This document shows positions 28,331 through 38,513 of a stretch of DNA of 64,000 bases, piece after piece (position 1 is the first letter of the stretch; every line of letters starts with the position of its first letter). Below the pieces are notes generated by a model. That model made no database searches, was not told the origin of the DNA, and saw only the letters and a program-made list of their open reading frames with translations. The DNA is from Microglena sp. YARC (taxonomy: Eukaryota > Chlorophyta > Chlorophyceae > Chlamydomonadales > Chlamydomonadaceae), in assembly GCA_022414725.1 (NCBI GenBank), contig CM039466.1, positions 19,124,361 to 19,188,360 of the forward strand. The letters run 5' to 3'. A program made the translations under genes and the position numbers.

Positions 28331-28449
28331 TACCTAACCCCGCCCCACAGGCCGGCCCTTCAGGCCACTTAACCAAATCACTACCAGGTGCTTAACTTTG
28401 AAAGACACCAAATCCCCGATTGCTACCAGAAACTCCCTTTTCTGAATGA

Positions 28450-28600
28450 AAACCCAAGTCTGCATCCAACTCCACCCGCACAAACTGTACATCACCATCC
28501 AACTCCACCTGCACAAACTGTACATCACCATCTAACTCCACCCGCACAAACTGTACATCACCAACCAACTCCACCCGCACAAACTGTACATCACCCCCCA
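28450..28600 (-). repeat. 33-bp repeat, translatable as VELDGDVQFVR
   Basis: Four to five copies of CCAACTCCACCYGCACAAAC TGTACATCAC. The period of 33 bp keeps a minus-strand frame with VELDGDVQFVR repeated, then DLGFHSEKGVSG and a stop at 28392. It could be an in-frame coding repeat or an intron minisatellite; the surrounding exon model makes intron more likely. Confidence 0.7.
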
Positions 28601-28619
28601 CCCCCCTACTGCTCCCCAC

Positions 28620-29130
28620 AACCACACCTACCCGGTAACGGTGAAGACGCCCACAGAGGGCTCCACCCATTGCCACGCTGATGGCTCCACCCAACACACA
28701 AACATACACTACACTACACTACACCTACCTGGTAACGGCAAAGGAGAACGCTGATGGCTCCACCCAGCACACAAACATACACTACACTACACTACACTAC
28801 ACCTACCTGGTAACGGCAAAGGAGAACGCTGATGGCTCCACCCAGCACACAAACATACACTACACTACACTACACCTACCTGGTAACGGCAAAGGAGAAC
28901 GCTGATGGCTCCACCCAGCACACAAACATACACTACACTACACTACACCTACCTGGTAACGGCAAAGGAGAACGCTGATGGCTCCACCCAGCACACAAAC
29001 ATACACTACACTACACTACACTACACTACACTACACTACACTACACCTACCTGGTAACGGCAAAGGAGAACGCTGATGGCTCCACCCAGCACACAAACAT
29101 ACACTACACTACACTGCACCACGCCATACC
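28620..29130 (-). repeat. Tandem copies of the exon 2 end plus donor
   Basis: Seven copies (near 28628, 28722, 28802, 28876, 28949, 29045 and the authentic one at 29134) of minus-strand GGTGGAGCC...TTYRCCGTTACC(A)G/GTAGGTGTAG separated by ACTAC steps and CACACAAACATA. Each carries the last ~32 nt of exon 2 and a donor-like GTAGGT. Most encode EPSAFSFAVT in place of EPSVGVFTVT. The first copy (28628) has the authentic wording but GGGTAGG. Confidence 0.8.
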
Positions 29131-29133
29131 TAC

Positions 29134-29227
29134 CTGGTAACGGTGAAGACGCCCACAGAGGGCTCCACCCACTGCCATTTGTCAATGTAAAGCAGCAACA
29201 TGATGAAGGCAACAGGCACCGGACAGC
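29134..29227 (-). CDS. Membrane protein gene, exon 2
   Basis: 94-nt exon: acceptor TTGGAGCCAG (ends 29228), donor GTAGGT at 29133. It enters with two bases (GC), which with the A from exon 1 gives Ser, and leaves with AG, which exon 3 completes to Arg. Encodes CPVPVAFIMLLLYIDKWQW and VEPSVGVFTVT: one membrane segment and a short amphipathic region. An in-frame TAA lies just upstream of the acceptor, so the exon cannot extend. The surrounding minisatellites contain copies of both of its borders. Confidence 0.65.
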
Positions 29228-29239
29228 CTGGCTCCAATT

Positions 29240-29395
29240 AGATGCTTCCCAGCGGATTGCTGCGTGGTGGTGGTGGTGGGTTGGTGGGTGGGTGGGTGGG
29301 ATGGAGGGTGGAGGGGGGGGGCTGACCTCAACAGGATTCTTCCCAGCGGATTGCTGCGTGGTGGTGGGTGGGTGGGTGGGATGATGGAGGGGGGA

Positions 29396-29427
<32 letters not shown>

Positions 29428-30490
29428 TGGCCTCAACAGGATGCTTCCCAGTGGGATTGCTGCGTGGTGGTGTGGTGGTGGAGGGTGGGTTGGGTGGGAT
29501 GGAGGGGGGAGGTGGGGGGGGGGCTGGCCTGAACAGGATGCTTCCCAGCGGATTGCTGCGTGGTGGTGGGTGGTGGGTGGGTGGTGGGTGGGTGCAAGTG
29601 GTGGTGGTTGTGGTGGCTTAGTGCTGACCAGCCTCCCTGCGGATTACTGCGTGGTGGTGGTGGGTGGGTGGGTGGGATGGAGGGGGGGGGGGGGGGGGGG
29701 GAGGGGAAGGGGGGGGGGGGGGGGGGGGGCTGGCCTCAACAGGATGCTTCCCAGCGGATTGCTGCGTGGTGGTGTTGGTGGTGTGTGGTGGGTGCAAGTG
29801 GTGGTGGTGGCTAAGTGCTGACCAGGTGGGTGGGAGGTGGTGGTGAAGTGGTGGTGGGTGGGTGGGTGGGATGGGGAGGGGGGGGGGGGGGGGGGGGGGG
29901 GGGGCTCTAAAAGTGGGTGGGTGGGTGGGTGGTGGGTGGATGATGCGGATAGTGGTAGTGGAGGTGCTGGTGGTGGTGGAGCCCGGTGGTGGGTGGGTGG
30001 GTGGATGGTGCAGATGGTGGTAGTGGAGGTGGTGGTGGAGGTGGTGGTGGGTGGGTGGGGCTGGCTCCAACAGGATGCTTTCCAGCGGAGTGCTGCGTGG
30101 TGGTGTGGGTGGTGGTGGGTGGGTGGGATGGGTGGGTGGTCGGTGGGGTGGGGATGGGTGGGGGGGTGGGGTGGGAGGGGTGGGAGGGGGGGGGGGGGGG
30201 GGCTGGCTGGCTCTAACAGGATGCTTTCCAGCGGATTGCTTCGTGGTGGTGTGGTGGTGGTGGGTGGGGGTGGTATGTGCGTGTGGTGGTGGTGGTGGTG
30301 GTGGTGGTGGTGGATAAGTGCTGACCAGCCTCCCTGCGGATTGCTGCGTGGTGGTGGAGGTGGTGGTGATGGGTGTGTGGGTGGATAGAGGGGGGAGGGG
30401 GTGGGGCTGGCCTGAACAGGATGCATCCCAGCGGATGGCTGCGTGGTGGTTGGGTGGGTGGGTGGGTGGGATACAGGGGGGGGGCTGGAC
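29240..30490. repeat. GGTGGTGGGTGGGTGGG array with copies of the exon 2 acceptor region
   Basis: Units of roughly 100-150 bp with a conserved core CAACAGGATGCTTCCCAGCG GATTGCTGCGTGGTGGTG followed by GGTGGG and long G runs. On the minus strand the core is CGCAGCAATCCGCTGGGAAGCATC, the same sequence that precedes the authentic exon 2 acceptor (29228-29260). The array has therefore multiplied the 3' splice-site region of intron 1. Confidence 0.9.
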
Positions 30491-31103
30491 TCAACAGGAT
30501 GAAGGCACACTCGCACACACATGCACACACACAAATTCACGCAAACACACACACACACACACATGCACGCACACACACACACATGCACACTCATACACGC
30601 ACACACACACACACACAAACACATGCACACACACATGCACGAACACACACACACACATGCACGCACACACACACACATGCACACTCACACCCACGCACGC
30701 ACACACAAACGCAAACACACATGCACGCACGCACACACATGTACGCACACACACACACATGTACGCACACACACACACATGTACGCGCACACACACACAT
30801 ACACATGCACACACGCATACACACACATGCATGCACACACACATGCACTCACACATACACACATGCACACTCACACACGCACACACACAAAAACATGCAC
30901 GCACACACACACATGCACACACACATGCACGAACACACACGCACACACATGCACGTGCGCACACGCACACACACACATGCACGCACACACACATACACAT
31001 GCACTCACACACGCACGCACACACACGCACACACACTTGCACGCACGCACACACACACATGCACGCACACACACACACACACATGCACGCACACACACAC
31101 ACC
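30490..31103. repeat. (CA)n-type minisatellite with ATGCACGC
   Basis: ACACACACATGCACGCACAC units over about 600 bp, in the 5' part of intron 1. It starts within about 10 bp of the exon 1 donor region. Cys/Val-rich and His/Thr-rich ORFs on it are artefacts. Confidence 0.95.
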
Positions 31104-31128
31104 GCCCCCTACCTGAGCAAGTCCTCAC

Positions 31129-31309
31129 TCGTCAGTATCAACTGGACACTGCGTGCAAAGGTCATCACAAAGGCTATCATCAACAGACGCATTCGCTGCT
31201 GGACCTGTAGCCTCACAAACGTCTTCTCGTCTGCGCCATCAGCAAAGCCGAAGAAGCACTCGCGCACGCTCGCTATCAGGCTGAGCTTCTTCGCCACCTT
31301 GCCACTCAT
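31129..31309 (-). CDS. Membrane protein gene, exon 1 (start codon)
   Basis: ATG at 31309 in TTCACAATGAG. Encodes MSGKVAKKLSLIASVRECFF, GFADGADEK, then RMRLLMIAFVMTFARSVQLI as the first membrane segment. Two donors are possible: GTGAGG at 31128 (after LT-A, phase 1, which matches exon 2) or GTAGGG at 31112 (phase 2, which would need another exon). With the first, exons 1-4 give a continuous 192-residue protein with about five hydrophobic segments. Basic N-terminus, no signal peptide seen. Family not recognised. Confidence 0.6.
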
Positions 31310-31577
31310 TGTGAAGGGTGAGAGAGAAAGGTCTGGAGGGTCACCTTATGCAGTACTCCAGCTCCAGCTCCAAGCTTGATAAAGCAGCCTAGCAGATCTC
31401 CAAAATGTGTGTACACGATATGGAGCTGAATGGGCACTGTTCTTCTACTTTGAAGCCATGTCTGCAGCACACGACACACAGGGAAGTGGACACATCAGTA
31501 AAAACGAATGTGCGTAAATAACATGCACAGGATTCTGTCTAGATTTATGTACTCTAACCACCGAGGGAACAAGTTCT
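31310..31577 (-). promoter_or_regulatory. Upstream region of the membrane protein gene
   Basis: Contains no ORF. A promoter must lie here or in the dispersed repeat beyond it. No TATA box or other motif stands out. Confidence 0.25.
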
Positions 31578-31775
31578 ATGCAGCCGCGCAAGCGACACTA
31601 AAAATTAGCGGAGAGTGTTCGCAACGGAGCGACAGGTGGCAACGGAAGCGAGTTGGTAACGAGACTGTTGGATGACATGTCGGGCTTCGTCTCGGTTAGA
31701 CGGTCACATAGACGGAAAAATGGGTAACCCTGGGGGCTCCCGCTCCGTTGAAGAGGGGGCTCCGCCAAAAATCCA
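31578..31775. repeat. Dispersed ~195-bp repeat family, copy 4
   Basis: CGCAAGCGACACTAAAAATT, GGCAACGGAAGCGAGTTGGT, GGGTAACCCTGGGGGCTCCC and GAGGGGGCTCCGCCAAAAAT in family order. With 4107-4300 it is the best-preserved copy. Three TTGGAGTCCAGTAGGGCACA units (31830-31885) follow. Confidence 0.7.
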
Positions 31776-31954
31776 CTGGACCGATGGGGTACACTAATGA
31801 CATTACCCATGACTCCCGCCAGCTAATTTGGAGTCCAGTAGGGCACATTTGGAGTCCAGTACGGCATATTTGGAGTCCTGTTGGGCACCAGGAAAATGTA
31901 ATCATGCTAGTTCTACTACCACTGCCACGGTCGTTTGACACATACGCATACCTG

Positions 31955-32012
31955 ATATTTTCAGCTACCAGCAGCAGCTTCTAGGCAGCTCCCTGAGCCA
32001 GCCCCTGGTCCA
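31955..32012 (+). mobile_element. Foldback element, single arm
   Basis: TTTTCAGCTACCAGCAGCAG, CTTCTAGGCAGCTCCCTGAG, CCAGCCCCTGGTCCAAGCCC match the outer arm of the elements at 32683 and 52813. No partner arm is found within 200 bp. Confidence 0.5.
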
Positions 32013-32139
32013 AGCCCCAAGATGTCAACAGAACAGGAAATCTGGTTGAGTCAGCCAATGCTACTTCCACAGTGGTATGCATGCGTACAATAACATGCAT
32101 ACTTCAGGTTATATATCTAGGGTTGCCACGCACGACAAG

Positions 32140-32640
32140 CTAAGCAATGGGTGTTAATGAGTGTGTGTAGGGTTGTCACGCACCATCAACAAAGCGATGG
32201 GTGTCAATGAGTTCAAATGAGTGTTAATGCGTGTGTGTAGGGTTGTCACGCACGATAAACAAAGCGATGGGTGTGTGATAGCTGTGGGGATACACGATCA
32301 ACAAAGTACAATAACTGGGTGTGTGATACTGATGGGTGTGTGATGGGTGTGTGATCGCTGTGTGGATCCACAATCATCTATGTGTGATGTGTGATGGGTG
32401 TGATGGGTGTGTGATAGCTGTGGGGATACACGATCAACAAAGTACAATAACTGGGTGTGTGATCGCTGTGTGGATACCCAATCATCTATGTGTGATGGGT
32501 GATGGGTGTGATGGGTGTGTGATTGCTGTGTGGATACACGATCATCTATGTGTGATGTGTGATGGGTGTGATGGGTGTGTGATCGCTGTGTGGATACCCC
32601 ATCAATGAAGCACGATAACTGTGGGGACGAGAGAGCATAA
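32140..32640. repeat. GTGTGTGATCGCTGTGTGGATAC minisatellite
   Basis: Units of 65-80 bp with GGTGTGTGATCGCTGTGTGG, ATACACGATCATCTATGTGT and GATGGGTGTGATG. Earlier units carry TAGGGTTGTCACGCACGATA and ACAAAGCGATGGGTG. Confidence 0.9.
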
Positions 32641-32682
32641 CATGTATGTGGTGGATTTACATGCATGGGCTACCATAGTTCA

Positions 32683-32881
32683 TCTTTTCGTTTACGAGCA
32701 GTAGCTTCTAGGCAGCTTCCCTGAGTGGCTATTCATCCACAGCAAATGAAACCTAGTGCATCTGGAAGCTGACGGAATCAGCTGTCTAGAATTGCTGAAA
32801 TCGTGGGACTTAGCCCAGTGGCTGGCTCAGGGAGCTGCCCAGAGGCTACTGCTGGTAGCTGAAAAGAACAGCCATGTGGGC
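32683..32881. mobile_element. Foldback (MITE-like) element, intact arms
   Basis: The left arm CTTTTCGTTTACGAGCAGTA, GCTTCTAGGCAGCTTCCCTG is the inverse of the right arm CAGGGAGCTGCCCAGAGGCT, ACTGCTGGTAGCTGAAAAG. Arms are about 45 nt around a ~100-bp centre. The same arms are found at 52813-52998, and single or eroded arms at 2338, 14495 and 31955. No transposase, so it would be non-autonomous. Confidence 0.65.
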
Positions 32882-32888
32882 AGCGTTC

Positions 32889-33235
32889 ATATGCCGAGAA
32901 TGGAACTGCTTTCTGCTGGTGAGGGTTTAAAATTTAGGGTTGGTCTGGATGTATGGGTGTATGGGGTCGGCTATGCTATATAATATTAGTGAATAAATAA
33001 TATTAGATAATATTATATAATGTAAGTCGGACGAGCCTTCTCACCAGAATTTTGAATTTATTTGACAACCTAATATTATTGTGACATTATAATAATATTA
33101 GTTAATATTAGTTTTTGAAACACTTATATTAATTGCCGTTCTATATTCATATGCTGAGAATGGAATTACTAGGCCCTGGTGAGGGTTTAAGGTTTAGGGT
33201 TGGTCTGGGTGTATGGGTGTATGAAGGGGGGGGGA
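32889..33235. repeat. 85-bp direct duplication around an AT-rich insert
   Basis: CATATGCCGAGAATGGAACT...GGTGAGGGTTTAAAATTTAG (32889-32975) recurs at 33150-33235. Between them is a very AT-rich stretch full of TAATATTA motifs, with the palindrome CTAATATTATTGTGACATTA TAATAATATTAG at about 33071-33102. This may be an insertion that copied its target, or an unequal duplication. Confidence 0.75.
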
Positions 33236-34556
33236 GGGGGCAGAGTTGAAGGTTTCAGGTCCTGTGGCCCATTGCTGATCATATAGGGCGTTCCATGTTT
33301 CATCAGTATGTATGACAGGGGCGAGTAAAAGGCGTAGAAGTACCAGGCTTGGTAGGAGTGATGCAGTGCACAACAGAGAGGGAAAGAGAATTTTCCTTCT
33401 TCATCCATCTCCCAGCTCGAATGCCCTCCTTCCATACGAATCCTCTGCCCCGACAGGGTAGGCAGCATCTCTGCTGCAACACTTCAATCTGCTAAAACAC
33501 GGGAATCTGCTACAACACGGGAATCAGGGCGAATCGTGGTGGAACACCTGCTTGGCAGGAGCTTGCGTGCGATGGCAGGAACCCTGGCAGGAATCTGTTT
33601 GCCTCGCAGGAATCGACGGGCTTATTAAAGATAAACGCACCTTGCTTGCGATCGAGGTGACCAGAAGTAGATCCTGAGCAAAGGAGTGCTTTCTGGTCCA
33701 CCGCTATCTCGCTCCTTCACTGGTAGGCTGATTCAAAGCTGCAGACAGCTCTCGGCGGCAGAGCAGCGAAAATGGCGATTGAAAGCTGCAAGCTGGAAGT
33801 AGGAAGGTGAAAAACAGATGTGAATATAATAGTATGAACGCCTGGAGGCGTGGCTTTAGGGCGTGTTTCCACAGACGAGTTTGGGCCCGGATTGGGGTTC
33901 GGGGATCTACCTGGCAGCGAATTTTCATCTACGTGGATTCCCCGGGATCGTTGGGGTGAACAGCTGGGCATTCCCCCGGGCATTCTGGTGCCACGCTGCC
34001 CCACGCTGTCTGCCACGGCAAGGCAGGCCACGTTCACGCCCTTTTTTGTTTCCACTGGTCATTCCGCTACTGGATCAGGCCGTCTTTCGTTTGTTCTAAG
34101 CAGTCTCCATCCGTCTCCATCCCCACGCCGCAGTGCGTTCCCTCCCTTCATTCCTTCGTTCCCTCCTTATTACCTTCCTTCCTTCCTTCCTTCCTTCCTT
34201 CCATCCTTCCTTCCTCCCTTCCTTCGTTACGCCCAATCCGCCGAAAGGCATCAACGCCCTGGGCACACCAGACGCTACTGCACCAACGGAGGTAGACTTC
34301 CCTGGATCGGCATGTAGCTGCGCATCACTTGCTCCCCCGACGATGGAGGCGGACTTCCCTAGATCTCGGTTTTGCCCCAAATCGGGGAGATCAGCAGACG
34401 TCTCCATGCTGCAAATAATAGGTGCAGCGAAACAAAGACAATCTTGGTGTGGAAGCAATAGAAGTCTCACAACGGAGAGATTGTACGTGCTGTTGTATTT
34501 TTGTGTCACGCTGCATACGTGGATTTCGGGGGAATTGCTGATGTGTCACCCGGAAA
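33236..34556. other. No supported gene; (CCTT)n tract
   Basis: Complex sequence with frames of up to 155 codons on both strands and no recognisable domain. A CCTTCCTTCCTT tract lies at about 34165-34225. A short repeat GCTAAAACACGGGAATCT / GCTACAACACGGGAATC lies at 33489-33525. Confidence 0.4.
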
Positions 34557-34618
34557 GCCGCGAAGACTTCCAGATGGGGGTCGACCCGGGTCGACCCCCA
34601 TCTGGAAGTCTTCGCGGC
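34557..34618. repeat. Perfect 62-bp palindrome
   Basis: 31-bp arms with no spacer, axis between 34587 and 34588 (GGGTCGACCC/GGGTCGACCC); every base pairs. Left arm starts GCCGCGAAGACTTCCAGATG. It could extrude as a cruciform, mark a fold-back junction, or be an assembly or cloning artefact. Confidence 0.95.
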
Positions 34619-35740
34619 AATACCTGTTTTTCGCTCGTTTCTGCCTTGAAACCGTCGCTTTTTCAAATAATACGAAATATTTAAATATATCCCCGGGATG
34701 ACAAATCGCCGACCTGTCGCCTACCTGGATCGCCGGAAATACCCCCGAGGAGACCCCGACAACCCCTGTGGAAACAAAAAATGCTGACCTGGCCCCCCTT
34801 AGGGTTAAGGGTGGATTCCCATTGGGGCAGGATGGGTCTGGATGGGTCGTTAAGTACGGATAACCGACCTTGTATCAACTTAATCGGACGAACTTCAATC
34901 GGACGAAACTCCATACCCTATCCTGACAGCGTGGAGTTAACGTAAGGCATATCTAAATCGCACAGCCTGTCTTCTTTCTTGGAGATGGTTGTAGCATTCG
35001 AGGAGCTGCTATACATCATCGACTCACGTGTGCAAGAGCACCCGTATAGTAGTGCCCAATAGCAAGTGGACCAGGGCGAACACTATTCTGCGACCGCTAT
35101 TTATTACCCCACTTCGCCGACCTATCCTTGCTTGCTTGCTTTGAACTCATATTCGCATCGTTTTGTTAATCTCATATTCATGTCCTCTCATTCTTCTCTA
35201 TTCTGCTTACGTCCTCGACGCCGTCTCCCTCGAGAACCGATCATTCAGATCCAAACATGCCAGAAACAGAGCCCGTAAAAGATCCCTCGAGTGTCTATAA
35301 CCGAGGCCGCGCCTACGCAAGTGCCTGAGGCTAGTAGGAGGCGGGTATTAGTATACAATCAGATTGCTCACTTATGATTCACTACATTTTTCTGTTTGAT
35401 CAGTAACCGCAGACCAGGGAACTTCAATACATGTGTCTGTTTTGCCGTCAAAATTTGTAGTACGCACTAAGTTATTACTACGCCCATCCCTACCTGATTG
35501 ATTATTGATAAGACTGCATGGCTTTCCATTCAGCCTTCATGAGCACTTTCTATGCAGCTCCCCTGGAATTTAGATTTGAATTGGTACATGGTTATTCTGT
35601 CAACTCTTGACTGCTCCCCCTCTGCCAATTCCAAGTCCAAACGTGTGATACCCACGAGAACATGGGAGCACACTAAACGAATTATTTAGTTTAATGTCTT
35701 GTCCAGGTCAGGTGGCTCCCCAGCAGTGAATGATGATGTA
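34619..35740. other. No supported gene
   Basis: Complex, moderately AT-rich DNA. Contains TATTTAAATATA, a dispersed CGTGTGATACCCACGAGAAC motif (35645), and a weak match to the foldback arm at 35540-35565. A promoter-like or untranslated stretch before 35280 is possible but unproven. Confidence 0.35.
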
Positions 35741-35744
35741 ACAT

Positions 35745-37345
35745 GACATGTAATAGCAGGGCTGCTGTATTTAGTATGAGAGACATGGCTTAACATTTCA
35801 GCGCTTACTGATTCAGCGGCGAAGGATGATGCAACCTGCCTCTTATAGCAGGGCTGCAGTAAATAGAATGAGAGACAAGGCTTAGCATTTCAGTGCCTAC
35901 TGATTCAGCAGCAGCGATGGATGATATAACTTGACCACTAATGCGGGGTTGCAGTCAATAGTATGAGAGACTAGACTTGGCATTTCTGTGGTCCCTGATT
36001 CAGCGGCAAAGGATGATGTAACCTGACCTCAAATTGCAGGGCTGCAGTTAATAGAATGAGAGACCATGCTAAGCATTTCAGCGCTTACTGATTTAATGGC
36101 GAAGGATGATGTTTCGTGACCTCTAATGGCAGGGCTGCAGTCAATAGTAGGAGAAAACCGGGCTTAGAATTTTAGAGCTTACTGATTCAGCGACGAAGGA
36201 TGATGTAACATGACCTCTTACTATAAGAGACAAGGGTTGACATTTCAGTGCTTACTGATTCAGCGACGAAGAATGGTTTAATATAACATGACCTCTAATG
36301 GCAGGGCTGCTGTATAACTGTATTTAGTATGAGAGACCAGGCTTAGCATGTTAGCGCTTACTGATTCAGCTGCGAAGGGAGATGTAAAATGCCCCTTATG
36401 GCAGGGCTGCAGTAAATATAATGAGAGACTAGGCTTAGCATCAGTGCCTACTAATTCAGCGACGAAGGATGATGTAACCTGACCTCAAATTGGAGGAATG
36501 TAGTTTGTGGAATGGAAGACCAGGTTAAGCATTTCAGCGCTTAATGATTCAGCGGTGAAGGATGATGTTACACGACCTCTGTCAGCGTGCAAACAATCTC
36601 TTATGGCAGGGCTGCAGTCAACAGTACGAGACACCAGGCTTAGCATTTTAGCGCTTACTCATTCAGCAACGAAGGATGATGTAACATGACCTCTAAGTAT
36701 GAGACACAAGGGTTGACATTTCTGTGCTTACTGATTCCGCGACGAAGAATGGTTCAATGTAGCACGACCTCTAATGGCAGGGCTGCAGTCAATAGTATGA
36801 GAGACAAGGGTTAGCATGTTAGCGCTTACTGATTCAGCGGCGACGGTTGATGTAACATGCCTCTTATGTCCGGGCTGCAGTAAATAGAATGAGAAACTAG
36901 GCTGAGCATTTCTGTGGTTCCTGATTCAGCGACGAAGGATGATGTAACATGGCCTACGGATTCATTGACGAAGAATGGTGTAACATGGCCTCTAATGGCA
37001 GGGCTGCAGTAAATAGTATGAGAGACAATGGTTGAGATTTCAGTGCCTACTGATTCATCGACGAAGAATGGTGTAACATGACCTGTAATGGCAGGGCTGC
37101 AGTAAATAGAATGAGAGACCAGGCTTAACATGTCAGCGCTTACTTATTCAGCGGCGAAGGATGATGTAAGTATGTAACATGACCTATAATGGCAGGGCTG
37201 CAGTCAAAAGTTTGAGAAAACAGGCTTAGAATTTCAGCACTTACTGATTCAGCGACGAAGAATGATGTAACATGACCTGTAAAGGCAGGGCTGCAGTATT
37301 CAGAATGAGAGACCAGGGTTGACATTTCAGTGCTTTCTGATTTAG
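35745..37345. repeat. ~92-bp satellite, partly translatable on the minus strand
   Basis: About seventeen units of CATTTCAGCGCTTACTGATT, CAGCGRCGAAGGATGATGTA, ACATGACCTCTAATGGCAGG, GCTGCAGTMAATAGTATGAG. On the minus strand units of 90-93 bp read YCSPAIRGHVTPFFVNESV and SVSHT in one frame over several units (36826-37131). The same wording occurs once in a non-LTR retroelement ORF at 49985-50070, which identifies the source. Confidence 0.85.
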
Positions 37346-37695
37346 CGTCGAAATTGAAATTGAAATTGAAATTGTTACATCCGTGTAGAACCGTTACACA
37401 CAGGACGTGAAGTTAAGGACACCATAGCGGAAGCCGGAGCTAGCTATAGTCACCGAAGGACCATCTCAGTAAAAATAATTACCACCGATGCCTGACCGGC
37501 AGGCACCGTAGCCACATCATGCCAGTGCAGCTTAATACGGGGTTTTTTCACCCCGGTTGGGAAGCACCGGCACAATACAGCTGGTAAGACAAAACCTGAG
37601 AGGGGGGACGGTCTGTGTGCTAGTCCCCGGGTATCGACCCGGGGTGTGCTTCCATAAAGCGTCTGCACTGTAAAATACTCTGAAAGCTAGTGATG
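37346..37695. other. Left flank of the copia element
   Basis: Complex sequence with two short palindromes (ACGGGGTTTTTTCACCCCGG at 37538 and CCCCGGGTATCGACCCGGGG at 37626). No gene seen. Confidence 0.35.
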
Positions 37696-37913
37696 TGACA
37701 GAGTTCAGGGGACGTGAGGAGACCAGGAACGAAGTGTTTAGACAACTGGACAGTTAAAAGAGCCGAGGGACGCCTCTTGAGAGAGGAGTCCTGACGGCAA
37801 ACCCCAAAACCCTTAGGTTACGGGAAAGGACAGACGCGATAGGTTGCGTAGCCAATAGGCCAGGTAGAACCAATGAACAGCTAAAGCTGACACTCCACCT
37901 GTTCTAACTGTCA
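37696..37913 (-). repeat. Copia 3' LTR (complete)
   Basis: 218 bp with TGACAG at one end and CTGTCA at the other, a perfect 6-bp terminal inverted repeat. The first 192 bp match the right LTR apart from compensating single-base indels near 37710. Confidence 0.85.
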
Positions 37914-38513
37914 AGAAAATTATACCTTCAAACCTTTAACAATAAACTTCGAAAAAGAAATCTGAAACTCAAAAGCAAGCAGAAAATAAATCTAATAGAG
38001 AGAGACATCCTCAAGGGCGACACCGATACTTCCAATATCATTCTAAGATTTAACCAACCTAAATGTTCATCTAAGGAGGGGAAAGAGCGCAGAATAGTAC
38101 CACACTCCACCTAACTGAAGCAAACTCTATTTACGCCAATCAGGGCTAAAAGAGGTAAAACAGTTACTCAGACCTTGCAGGCCTTGGACCGCAGGTGTAA
38201 CAATCCCAAAACCAGGTGCAATTTCTACCCAAAAGAGGGGAAATCAAACAAAAATAAGAATAATTCCAAACAGATCTACCAGCGAGGTAGTCATGACCAG
38301 AGACTCGAGGTAAAATCAACCCCCAAAATCCAGTGCGACAGGTCTATACAAACTACATACCCATTCACCATCGCTACAGGATTGGAGTCGTACAACACTC
38401 GAGGTGAAGCAAGGGGCAGTAGACCTGAAGCAAATTAATATTCTGAAATCACCGCAGGTGGGCATCGAAACCCGCGACTCCCGCAGAGAGCACAAACCTG
38501 AACTGCAGAAAAA

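Noticed and set aside
30490..31103. Cys/Val-rich and His/Thr-rich ORFs over the CA-repeat
   Set aside because: Pure low-complexity translations of ACACACATGCACGC; open on both strands at once.
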